Notes under the pieces: generated by a model
What the model was told of the DNA's origin: nothing
Database searches by the model: none
The model's input: only the letters and a program-made list of their open reading frames with translations
Program-made: the position numbers and the translations under genes
Source of the DNA: Streptomyces sp. SAJ15
GTDB lineage: Bacteria; Actinomycetota; Actinomycetes; Streptomycetales; Streptomycetaceae
Assembly: GCF_007595705.1 (NCBI RefSeq)
Contig: NZ_NISY01000004.1
Span: 496,001 to 560,000, forward strand
DNA: 64,000 nt
Direction: 5' to 3'
Shown here: positions 26,702 to 34,769 of the stretch, in pieces
How positions within the stretch are numbered: the stretch's first letter is position 1
How the letters are laid out: every line of letters starts with the position of its first letter

Positions 26702-27703
26702 GTGCTACGCGTTCACTTCAGTGAACTCGATCTGGCGCGGTTGCGGATGGCGACCCGCCCCGACGCGCTCTGGGAAACCGTTTTAAGTTTCCACCGGCTC
26801 CGCGACAAACAGGGGGAGTTGGTATACGGGGAATGGCGCTCCGGAACGCGCGCCCGGTTGAAGGGTGAAACGCGACTGCTGGCGCCGCTGATTCCGCTCC
26901 GCGGCTATTTCCCCGACTTCCTGACACCTGCCGAGGGAATAATCGGCGCGGACGCCGCGATGGAGGCGCTGCGGGCCACGGATAGCAATCGCTTGCATGA
27001 TGAAATCTCCCGGCTCACCGCAGCGCGCAGTCTACCCGCGTGGATACGGGACTTGGCCGAGGGGGTGGACCGGTCGCTGGAGCGGCTGGTCAGTGCGTTG
27101 CGCGCGTACCACCAGGCGGCCATAGCGCCGTACTGGCCGCACATACAGGCCCGCATCGAGGCCGATCGGGCCACCCGGGGCCGGGCGCTGCTGGACGGGG
27201 GTGCGGACGGTCTGCTGGCCTCGCTGCCGCCGACGATGCGCTGGAGACCTCCGGTCCTGGAGGTGGACTACCCCGCCGACCGGGATCTGCGTCTGGGCGG
27301 GCGCGGTCTGCTGCTCCTGCCGTCGTTCTTCTGCCGGCGGACGCCGGTCACCTACCGCAATCCCGATCTGACGCCGGTGCTGGTCTATCCGGTGGAGCAC
27401 ACGCCCGAGTGCGCCCCGCCGCGCCCGCTGTGCCAGCCGGTCAGCGCCCCGGGCAAGACGCACTCGCTCGGCAAGCTCGTCGGGCAGACCCGGTCCGCGG
27501 TGCTCCAGGGCGTCGGCGGCGGGTGCACCACCAGCGAACTCGCCCGCAGGGTCGGGGTGTCGCTGGCCTCCGCCAGCCAGCACGCCAGTGTGCTGCGCGA
27601 GGCCGGACTGCTGTTGACCCTGCGCCAGGGTGGCGCGGTGCTGCACACGCTGACCCCGCTGGGCGCCGCCCTGCTGCGGGGCGGCGCGCCGGCGGAGGTC
27701 TGA
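26702..27703 (+). CDS. ArsR-type regulator (DUF5937 plus HTH)
   Basis: A 333-residue regulator. It starts LRVHFSELDLARLRMA, typical of the DUF5937-containing Streptomyces regulators, and ends with an ArsR-like winged helix (CTTSELARRVGVSLASASQHASVLREAGLLLTLRQGGAVLHTLTPLGAALL). I prefer GTG 26702 to the open start at 26660. Such proteins are numerous in Streptomyces and their targets are mostly unknown. It converges on the PhoX-like gene with 5 bp between stops. Confidence 0.8.
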   Translation: MLRVHFSELDLARLRMATRPDALWETVLSFHRLRDKQGELVYGEWRSGTRARLKGETRLLAPLIPLRGYFPDFLTPAEGIIGADAAMEALRATDSNRLHDEISRLTAARSLPAWIRDLAEGVDRSLERLVSALRAYHQAAIAPYWPHIQARIEADRATRGRALLDGGADGLLASLPPTMRWRPPVLEVDYPADRDLRLGGRGLLLLPSFFCRRTPVTYRNPDLTPVLVYPVEHTPECAPPRPLCQPVSAPGKTHSLGKLVGQTRSAVLQGVGGGCTTSELARRVGVSLASASQHASVLREAGLLLTLRQGGAVLHTLTPLGAALLRGGAPAEV

Positions 27704-27708
27704 GCGGC

Positions 27709-28866
27709 CTAGCCGCGGAACGGTCCCGTCACCTCGTAGGTGACCCCGGCCGAGGAACTCCCCGAGCTGCCGCGCTGGCTGGAGAAGTAGAGCCGGCGGC
27801 CGTCGGGCGAGAACGCCGGGCCGGTGATCTCCGAGCCGGAGTGGCCGGTGACCCGCAGGAACGGCGCGACGACGTCGTCCGGCGTGATGAGGCAGATCTC
27901 CATGTTCCCGCCGTCCTCGGCGATGTACAGATCGCCCGAGGGGGCCCCGGTGATGTTGTCCACGCCGGTGAGCGGGGGCGTGCCGGAGACCAGCGAGTCG
28001 TCGTAGGCCAGCTCGTAGCTGCCGGCCGCGAGGTTGATCTGCCACACCCGGTTGTCGCCCTTGGTGGTGAACCAGACGGTGTCGTCCGCGTAGTGGCAGC
28101 CCTCTCCGCCGTTGAACCGCTTGGCCCCGGAGACCTGGTTGCGGGTGGCGGTCGGTGAGCCGTCCGGGTCCGGCACGGTCGCCCAGGTGAACGTGCCGGA
28201 CGTGGCGGAGCCCGCCCTGAGTACCTGGAGGGTGCCGGCGGACAGGTCGCCCCAGGTGGTGGGGAGGAAGCGGTAGAAGCAGCCGTCGCCGGTGTCCTCG
28301 GTCATGTAGACGGCCCGGCGCACCGGGTCGGCCGCCGCCGCCTCGTGCTTGAAGCGCCCCATGGCCGGACGGCGGACCGCCGCGTTCACGCCCCACGGGT
28401 CGGTCTCGTAGACGTAGCCCCGGTCGACCTCCTCGCAGGAGAGCCAGGTGCGCCACGGGGTGGCGCCACCCGCGCAGTTCTGCCGGGAGCCGGACAGGAT
28501 CCGGTAGGCGCCGGTGATGGTGCCCGCCGCGTCGAAGCGCACGGCGCTCGCCCCGCCGCCGGGGTTGATCTCGGAGTTGGAGACGTAGATCCAGCCGCTT
28601 CCGTCGGCGAAACAGGCGCCGCCGTCGGGGGCGTCGTGCCAGCCGTACGAGGTGCCCGCGACGGTCTGGCGAGACCGGGCGATCACCCGACTGGAGAAGC
28701 CGGCGGGCAGCTGGACGCCGTGGGCGTCGGCCGCCCCGAGGGCGCCGTACGGGCCGGGGCCGGGCTGGGCGGGCGCGGCGTACGCGGCGCCCCGGGTGAG
28801 GGTGCCTCCGAAGACGGCGGCCGAGGTGCCGATCACCGCCGCGCGCAGGAGACTGCGTCGTTCCAT
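27709..28866 (-). CDS. Secreted PhoX/DUF839-like protein
   Basis: A 385-residue exported protein of the PhoX/DUF839 beta-propeller family, calcium- and iron-dependent phosphatases in characterised members. The twin-arginine signal MERRSLLRAAVIG suggests Tat export with cleavage near AYA at about residue 30. Propeller-type segments include YVSNSEINPGGGASAVRFD, TWLSCEEVDRGYVYE, RFKHEAAAADP and GPAFSPDGRRLYFSSQR. The chain is shorter than canonical PhoX, and I cannot confirm all metal ligands. ATG 28866 has GGTGGAG upstream. Confidence 0.8.
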   Translation of the reverse strand: MERRSLLRAAVIGTSAAVFGGTLTRGAAYAAPAQPGPGPYGALGAADAHGVQLPAGFSSRVIARSRQTVAGTSYGWHDAPDGGACFADGSGWIYVSNSEINPGGGASAVRFDAAGTITGAYRILSGSRQNCAGGATPWRTWLSCEEVDRGYVYETDPWGVNAAVRRPAMGRFKHEAAAADPVRRAVYMTEDTGDGCFYRFLPTTWGDLSAGTLQVLRAGSATSGTFTWATVPDPDGSPTATRNQVSGAKRFNGGEGCHYADDTVWFTTKGDNRVWQINLAAGSYELAYDDSLVSGTPPLTGVDNITGAPSGDLYIAEDGGNMEICLITPDDVVAPFLRVTGHSGSEITGPAFSPDGRRLYFSSQRGSSGSSSAGVTYEVTGPFRG

Positions 28867-29039
28867 GGTCACTCCACCGAAAGTCGCGGGTGCCCCGCGA
28901 CCGGGCGGGCGCGGGGGAGGAGCCAGGTCAGTGCGCTGAGGACCATAGGAGGGGTTGGTTGACTGTACGCGAACAAGTAGTGAAGGGGAAGCGGCGAACC
29001 CGGGACCCTCCGGGCGCCCGAACGGCGGCGCCGCCCGGG

Positions 29040-29876
29040 TCAGTCGTCGATTCCGGAGCGCTCCACACCCGCGACGATGTGGCGCTGGAGCAGCAGGAAG
29101 ACGACGAGCAGCGGAAGCACCGACACCGCGGCCGCGACGAACAGCTCGTGGATCCGGACCGTCTGGGCCGTGGTGAACGTGGAGAGCGCCACCTGGACCG
29201 TCCAGGAGTCCCGGTCCTGGCCGATGACCAGGGGCCACAGGAAGGAGTTCCAGGAGCCGATGAAGACGATGGAGCCCACGGCGGCGAAGACGGGACGGGA
29301 GTTGGGGACCACCACCCGCCAGAAGACGCGCCAGTAGCCGAGCCCGTCGACCCGGGCCGCGTCCTCCAACTCCTTCGGGAAGCCCAGGAAGTACTGACGG
29401 AAGACGAAGCAGGCGAAGGCCGAGAAGAGGGTGGGGATGATCAGCCCGCGCAGCGTGGAGATCCAGCCCAGGGTCGAGACCAGCACGAAGCTCGGCAGGA
29501 AGGTGACCGCCGCCGGCACCATCAGGCTGCCCAGGATGGCGTAGAAGACCGCGTCGGCGTGGCGGTAGGGGATGCGCGCCAGCCCGTAGCCGGCCAGCGA
29601 GGCGAGCAGCAGGGTGCCCAGCGTCGTGGCGACCGCGATCAGCGAGGAGTTCAGCAGGGCCCGCGCCATCGGCACGGTCGGGTCCTGGAACAGCTCGCTC
29701 AGGTTCGACCAGCGCACCTCTCCGGGGAAGAACGTCCAGTCGGGCGCGGTGATGTCCTCCTCCCGGGCCAGGCCGTTGCGCACCAGCAGGTAGAAGGGGA
29801 CCAGGAAGAGCAGGGCCAGGGTGAGCAGCAGCACCAGCCGCAGCGCCCGGCCGACCCGCACCAGCGCGTCCCGCAC
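29040..29876 (-). CDS. Carbohydrate ABC permease (MalG-like)
   Basis: Inner-membrane permease (278 residues, about six segments) of a CUT1-type sugar importer. The EAA loop for ATPase contact reads EDAARVDGLGYWRVFWRVVVP. GTG 29876 directly abuts the stop of the upstream permease (29877-29879). No ATPase is encoded; Streptomyces CUT1 systems commonly share the ATPase MsiK. Substrate unknown. Confidence 0.9.
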   Translation of the reverse strand: MRDALVRVGRALRLVLLLTLALLFLVPFYLLVRNGLAREEDITAPDWTFFPGEVRWSNLSELFQDPTVPMARALLNSSLIAVATTLGTLLLASLAGYGLARIPYRHADAVFYAILGSLMVPAAVTFLPSFVLVSTLGWISTLRGLIIPTLFSAFACFVFRQYFLGFPKELEDAARVDGLGYWRVFWRVVVPNSRPVFAAVGSIVFIGSWNSFLWPLVIGQDRDSWTVQVALSTFTTAQTVRIHELFVAAAVSVLPLLVVFLLLQRHIVAGVERSGIDD

Positions 29877-30809
29877 CTAGAACTCCTCCTTCCGGCCCAG
29901 CCCGAACCAGCGGGCCTGGACCACCGTCACCACGCCGATGACCAGCGCCAGGATCACCGCGCCGGCGCTGCCCAGCCCCAGGTTCTGCCCCTGCCCGAGC
30001 GCGGTGTAGTAGAGGTAGACCAGCGGGGGACGGGCGTACGGGGGGTAGCCGCGGGCGTCCGAGAGCAGGTTGTAGAACTCGTCGAACGCCTGGAAGGCGT
30101 TGACGACCAGCAGCAGCACCACCGCCACCGAGGTGGCCCGCAACTGCGGGAAGGTGATGTGCCGGAAGACCTGCCAGCCCGGTCGCGCGCCGTCCACCGC
30201 CGCGGCCTCGTACAGCCGTGGCGGGATCCGCTGCAGGCCGGCCAGGAAGAGCAGCATGTAGAAGCCGGCCTGGAGCCACAGCCGCACGGTCACGATGACC
30301 AGCCAGTACCAGGGCGGGTCGGTCGTCGACAGCCAGGCGATCTGCTCCCCGCCGAACCGCCCCAGCACCGTGTTGGCCAGCCCGAACCGCACCCCGTTGA
30401 AGATCGACATCTTCCAGACCAACGCCGCCACCACATAGGAGCAGGCCACCGGAAGGAAGAAGACCGACCGGAAGAACGCCTGCCACCAGCGCAGCCGGTT
30501 GACCATCAGCGCCAGCGCCAGGGCCAGCGCGTAGGTGGCCGGAACGATGAAGGCGGTGAAGACGGCGAAGGTGCGCAGGCTGTCGGTGAAGGCGTCGTCC
30601 CGCAGCATCGCCGCGTAGTTGTCCAGCCCGACGAAGTCCTCCCGCGACGGCGAGACCGTGTTGTGCGCGTCGAAGAGGCTGAGATAGACGCTCCAGCCCA
30701 GCGGCACATAGGTGAAGACGAGGAGCCCGAGCACGAACGGGCCGACGAACACCCAGAACCACAGCGTGCGGTTCCGCGGGCCGGCCGGCGCGCGCGGCCG
30801 CCACCGCAT
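29877..30809 (-). CDS. Carbohydrate ABC permease (MalF-like)
   Basis: Partner permease of 310 residues with six predicted membrane segments. The EAA-type motif is YEAAAVDGARPGWQVFRHITFP. ATG 30809 overlaps the binding-protein stop by one base (TGATG at 30807-30811), indicating translational coupling. It pairs with the MalG-like permease to form the channel of the importer. Confidence 0.9.
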   Translation of the reverse strand: MRWRPRAPAGPRNRTLWFWVFVGPFVLGLLVFTYVPLGWSVYLSLFDAHNTVSPSREDFVGLDNYAAMLRDDAFTDSLRTFAVFTAFIVPATYALALALALMVNRLRWWQAFFRSVFFLPVACSYVVAALVWKMSIFNGVRFGLANTVLGRFGGEQIAWLSTTDPPWYWLVIVTVRLWLQAGFYMLLFLAGLQRIPPRLYEAAAVDGARPGWQVFRHITFPQLRATSVAVVLLLVVNAFQAFDEFYNLLSDARGYPPYARPPLVYLYYTALGQGQNLGLGSAGAVILALVIGVVTVVQARWFGLGRKEEF

Positions 30810-32074
30810 CAGCGCCGCTTCCGCACGCGCCGCAGCTCGTCCTCGGTCGTTCTGAGCACCGCGCGCAGCTCGCGCCCGGGGTCCGCCCCGCCCTTGACGA
30901 TCCGGCTGAGCGCGTCCTGGTACGCGGTCCGGGCGACCACCGTCCAGAGCAGCGGCTGGGCGGCGAAGCCGTGCTCGCGGGTGAACCGGACCGCGGCCGC
31001 GGCCGGACCCCGCCGCAGCGGTTCGGCCTTGGCCGCCAGCGAGGCGCGGGCCGGGATGTGGAAGCCGTAGGAGAGCGCGAAGTCCACCTGGTGGTCGGTG
31101 CGTTCGACCCACAGCCAGCGCACGAGCTCCTTCGCCACGGCCCGGTTCCGGCCGCGGGCGCTCACCGCGGCCCCGTACGCCCCCACGGGGACGGCGGGCC
31201 GGCCGTGCGCGCCGTCCGCCGGGAACGGCAGCACCCCGAAGTCGTCGCCCAGCTCCTTCCGCACCCGCGGCAGCGCCCACAGCCCCGACCACTGCATCGC
31301 GGTCAGCCCCTGGAGGAACGCGGACGGGTCCGACCAGTCGGAAGGCGCGCCGAGCAGCAGCGACTTGTCGGCGTAGAGCCGGCGCAGCTTGCCGAGCGTC
31401 CGCGCGGCGGCCGGGTCGTCGAAGCCGGGACGGCCGTCCTCCGTGACCGGCGCCAGGCCGGCGGCGTGCAGCGGGGTGCCCTGGAGGACGCCCGCCCCGC
31501 CGTCGTTGCCGAGGAACAGCCCCTTGACGTCGCCCCGCGTCAGCTCCCGCGCCGCGTCGACCAGCGCGTCGAGCGTGGTCGGCGGCTCGACGCCGGCGTC
31601 GGCCAGCAGGCTTCGGCGGTAGTAGAGCAGCTGGGTGTCGACGACCTGCGGGACGCCCCAGATCCGGCCCTCGTACGTCTTGGGCGCCAGCACCGCCGGG
31701 TCGAAGTCCTCCCGCACGCCCCGGAGCAGATCGGTGAGGTCCACCACCTGCCCGCCCTGGATCTGCTCCAGCGTCGGGCCGCCCTCGAAGACGTCCGGCC
31801 CGGAGTCGGTGAGCAGCGCGGTGGCGGTCTGCTGGTCGTAGTCGCCGGGCCGCCACTGCACCCGCACCTCGGCCCGGTCATAGCCGGCGGCATACCGGCG
31901 CACCGCCTGCTCGACGCCCGCCTCGCCGTACTGGTGGTACCACTGCTCGATGACCGGCCGGCCACCCGAATCCCCCGATCCACGGCCGGTGTCAGACCCG
32001 CACCCGGCGGCCAGCGCGCCGGTGAGAGCGAGCCCCGTGCCCGTGCCGAGCAGTCGTCTGCGGCTGATGGACAT
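30809..32074 (-). CDS. Sugar ABC transporter substrate-binding lipoprotein
   Basis: A 421-residue binding protein, first gene of the three-gene uptake operon. The signal MSISRRRLLGTGTGLALTGALAAGC combines a twin-arginine-like start with a lipobox LAAGC, so it is probably lipidated at C25 and tethered outside the membrane. The body matches family 1 solute-binding proteins (PVIEQWYHQYGEAG, VDLTDLL, WSGLWALPRV). The sugar cannot be read off, and no glycosidase or LacI regulator is adjacent. Confidence 0.9.
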   Translation of the reverse strand: MSISRRRLLGTGTGLALTGALAAGCGSDTGRGSGDSGGRPVIEQWYHQYGEAGVEQAVRRYAAGYDRAEVRVQWRPGDYDQQTATALLTDSGPDVFEGGPTLEQIQGGQVVDLTDLLRGVREDFDPAVLAPKTYEGRIWGVPQVVDTQLLYYRRSLLADAGVEPPTTLDALVDAARELTRGDVKGLFLGNDGGAGVLQGTPLHAAGLAPVTEDGRPGFDDPAAARTLGKLRRLYADKSLLLGAPSDWSDPSAFLQGLTAMQWSGLWALPRVRKELGDDFGVLPFPADGAHGRPAVPVGAYGAAVSARGRNRAVAKELVRWLWVERTDHQVDFALSYGFHIPARASLAAKAEPLRRGPAAAAVRFTREHGFAAQPLLWTVVARTAYQDALSRIVKGGADPGRELRAVLRTTEDELRRVRKRR

Positions 32075-32636
32075 GTCTGTGCGCCCCCTCGTCTCGTGGG
32101 TTCACCCATCCAACGATCAACCATGGAAGGGGAGGACGACAGACGGATTGCGGCCGTGTGTCACCCGCACGAGGGACGCGGGGGCCGGTGCGGTCAGTGC
32201 GGCGGTGCGGTCGGTGCGGTCGGTGCCGGTCGGTGCGGTCGGTGCGCCGGGGCCGGTGCGGGCCGTGAGGCGGGCGCACCGCCCGCGCGGTGGTGGCGTC
32301 CACGGGGACGCTCTGCCCGGCGGGCGGTTCGGCCCCCGGCCGGGTGGGGCGCCGTCGCGGAGGGCGGCCGGACGGAGCCGGGGACGCGGTGGGTTCGGCA
32401 CCGCCGGGCTCCGCCGTCGCGCTTCTCGCCGTTGCGGCGGGAGGTGACCGCCGTCCTGGCCGGGTGGGTGCCTTCCGCCATCCGCGTCCCTCTGGCGCGC
32501 TCTTGGCGCGCGACGGCTGGATCCCGTCCGGACCTGCGGCGCCGACATCAGCGGTGCGTCAAGGAAAGGCAGCGACGAGTCAGCACTGCGTCAACGACCC
32601 GCACAACCGGTCGAACCGGTCCTACCGTCCGGAAGT
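32075..32636. other. Non-coding 562 bp with GGTCGGTGC tandem repeats
   Basis: No frame here looks like a real gene; the open frames are GC-rich shadows with no family features. At about 32187-32250 the sequence consists of short tandem copies of GGTGCGGTC/GGTCGGTGC. The region should hold the promoter of the sugar uptake operon, but I cannot point to a convincing one. Confidence 0.55.
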
Positions 32637-33383
32637 ATGGAACCCGGACCCGGATGCGGCCCCATGACCGGTGGCGACGACGCCGACCGGAACGGTGGGC
32701 GGCGGCGCCACGAGCCGCCCCACACCCCTCCGTCGGCTGCCGCGGCCGACCCCCTCGACGCCCCCGCCGACCGCGCCCGGCCGCTGCCCGCCGACGAGGG
32801 TGCCCGGCCGCTGCCCGTCACCGGCCGCGCCTGGCCGTTGCCCGACGGCCCGGAGCCGGTCGTCCTCGTCGGGCCGCCGTCGGCCACGCTCGTGGTGGAC
32901 CGGCACTGGGCCGGTGAGCGGCGCTCCGCCGTCCGGGTGGCCACCGTCATGCTCGCCGTCATGGCCGTCTTCGACCTCGCCAACGGCACCCTGACCGCGC
33001 CCCGGGGCCTGTGCTGGACGGCCGTCGCGCTGCTGCTCCTCGCCGTCCTCCACCCCGCGCGGGTGAGCGCGGGCGACGGCTGGCTGGCCAGCCGCGGTCT
33101 GCTGCGCGAACGGTGGGTCCACACCGACCTGCTCACCAGCGTCGTGCGCGCCGAGGGCATGGCCCCGCGGCTGGTGCTGCGGGACGTCTTCGGCCACCGG
33201 GTCGAGCTCGACCCGAAGGTCCTCACCGCCAACCCGCTGCTCTGGCACGAGCTGGACCGCGGCGCCCGCCGCTCGCTCCAACGCGGCCTGCTGCGCTGCG
33301 GCGAGGCCCCGCTGCGCGCCCTCGCCGCGCGCATCGACGGCGACGGCGCCCGTCGGCTGCTGGAGTCCTCAGGGCTGGACTGA
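32637..33383 (+). CDS. Membrane protein of unknown function (PH-like)
   Basis: A 248-residue protein: a disordered Pro/Ala-rich N-terminus (about 1-85), two adjacent hydrophobic helices at about 103-140 (VATVMLAVMAVFDLANG and TAVALLLLAVLHP), then a soluble domain (LLRERWVHTDLLTSVVRAEGMAPRLVLRDVFGHRVELDP) that resembles bacterial PH domains. ATG 32664 is an alternative start; neither has a clear ribosome site. Its end overlaps the convergent SDR gene by 15 bp. Role unknown. Confidence 0.7.
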   Translation: MEPGPGCGPMTGGDDADRNGGRRRHEPPHTPPSAAAADPLDAPADRARPLPADEGARPLPVTGRAWPLPDGPEPVVLVGPPSATLVVDRHWAGERRSAVRVATVMLAVMAVFDLANGTLTAPRGLCWTAVALLLLAVLHPARVSAGDGWLASRGLLRERWVHTDLLTSVVRAEGMAPRLVLRDVFGHRVELDPKVLTANPLLWHELDRGARRSLQRGLLRCGEAPLRALAARIDGDGARRLLESSGLD

Positions 33384-34358
33384 CCCGTGGTGACCCTCCG
33401 CGGCCGGCGAGCCGTCCGGCAGCTCCAGGGCCTCGTACGCCACCCCGGTCAGCCGCACCGAGGCCGCCCACAGTTGGGCCGCCGCCTTGTCGCTGCGGGC
33501 CCAGGAGGCGCGCAGCGAGCGGGTGGGCGCGCCGCGCCACAGCTGTAGCCGCGGCCCGAAGAACTCGTCCGCCCGCACATCGGGCGCGGTCGCCGCGTAC
33601 AGCGTGGGCAGGGCGCCCGCCTCGGCGCTCTGCGCGAAGACCCGGTTGCCCAGCTCCATCAGGCGCGTCGCCGCTCGCCGGCCCTCCATGCGCGGCCCGG
33701 CGGTCTGCAGGTTGGTCGCCGCGTACCCGGGGTGCGCGGCGACGGCCGTCAGCGGGGCGCCGGCCGCCCGCAGCCGCCGCGCCAGCTCGTGGGTGAAGAG
33801 CAGGTTGGCGGTCTTGGAACGGGCGTAGGCGGTCCACCGCCCGTACCGCCGGGTGCTGTTGAGGTCGGCCGGGTCGACGGTCGCCATCAGGTGCGCGCTG
33901 CTGGAGACCGACACCACTCGCGCCCCGCGGCCGGCCGCCAGCAGCCGCGGCAGCAGCAGCCCGGTCAGCGCGAAGTGCCCCAGGTGGTTGACGCCGAACT
34001 GCATCTCGAAGCCGTCGGCGGTCTCCAGCCGGGGCAGCGCCATCACCCCGGCGTTGTTGATCAGCAGATCGAGCCGGTCGCCCGGCAGATGGCGCGTGAG
34101 CTCCGCGGCGAAGCCCCGGACGGAGGCCAGGTCCGCCAGGTCCAGCGGGGCCACCCGCACCCGCGCCCCCGGCGCCTCGGCCCGGATCCGCTCCGCGGCC
34201 GCCGCGCCGCGCTCCGCGTCGCGGCAGGCCAGCACCACCTCCGCGCCCCGCCGCGCCAGCTCGCGCGCCGTGACATAGCCGATGCCGCTGTTGGCACCGG
34301 TGACCACGGCGGTGCGGCCGGTCTGCTCGGGGATGTCACTCGCCGTCCAGCCCGTCAT
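33369..34358 (-). CDS. Short-chain dehydrogenase/reductase
   Basis: NAD(P)-dependent oxidoreductase of the classical SDR family, 329 residues. The Rossmann motif TGANSGIG is near residue 20, NNAG near 110, and the catalytic YARSK near 178 preceded by Ser in VSVSSSAH. It resembles the retinol-dehydrogenase-like group (FGVNHLGHFALTGLLLP). Stand-alone gene, convergent with the membrane protein gene and upstream of nothing in its own direction. Substrate unknown. Confidence 0.9.
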   Translation of the reverse strand: MTGWTASDIPEQTGRTAVVTGANSGIGYVTARELARRGAEVVLACRDAERGAAAAERIRAEAPGARVRVAPLDLADLASVRGFAAELTRHLPGDRLDLLINNAGVMALPRLETADGFEMQFGVNHLGHFALTGLLLPRLLAAGRGARVVSVSSSAHLMATVDPADLNSTRRYGRWTAYARSKTANLLFTHELARRLRAAGAPLTAVAAHPGYAATNLQTAGPRMEGRRAATRLMELGNRVFAQSAEAGALPTLYAATAPDVRADEFFGPRLQLWRGAPTRSLRASWARSDKAAAQLWAASVRLTGVAYEALELPDGSPAAEGHHGSVQP

Positions 34359-34418
34359 GCGGCCAGCCTAGGCCCCGCGGGGCGGCGGCGCGTAGGGATC
34401 GGGAGCGATCCGGGTACG

Positions 34419-34769
34419 TCAGCCGGTCCGCACCTCGTACGCCGTCACGCTGACCGAGGCGTCGTCCAGGCACCGCCCGGTGGTCAGGTCGAAGCGCTGC
34501 TTGAGCAGGGGCGAGGCCACGAAGGCCCGGCCCCGGGCGGAGCCCAGCAGCCCGCGCGAGAGCACATAGGCGCCGGTGAACGGGTCGCGGTTGGCGATGG
34601 CGTACGCCCGCCCGGCGCGGTCCAGGAACACCGCCACCTGACGGCCGTCCGGCAGCAGCGCCGCCACCCCCCGCCCCGGGGTGAGGTCGGTGAGCGCGCA
34701 CACCGGGAACCAGCGCTGGTCGACCAGCAGCTCGACGCGGAGATCGGTGTGCTCGGGGGCCAGGGTCAT
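34419..34769 (-). CDS. nirD: Nitrite reductase small subunit NirD
   Basis: A 116-residue Rieske-fold protein that partners NirB in assimilatory nitrite reduction to ammonium. The sequence follows NirD (WFPVCALTDLTPGRGVAALL, IANRDPFTGAYVLSRGLLG, SPLLKQRFDLTTGRCLDD). The usual Rieske Cys/His ligands are absent, as is normal for NirD. Its ATG overlaps the nirB stop (ATGA at 34766-34769). Confidence 0.93.
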   Translation of the reverse strand: MTLAPEHTDLRVELLVDQRWFPVCALTDLTPGRGVAALLPDGRQVAVFLDRAGRAYAIANRDPFTGAYVLSRGLLGSARGRAFVASPLLKQRFDLTTGRCLDDASVSVTAYEVRTG

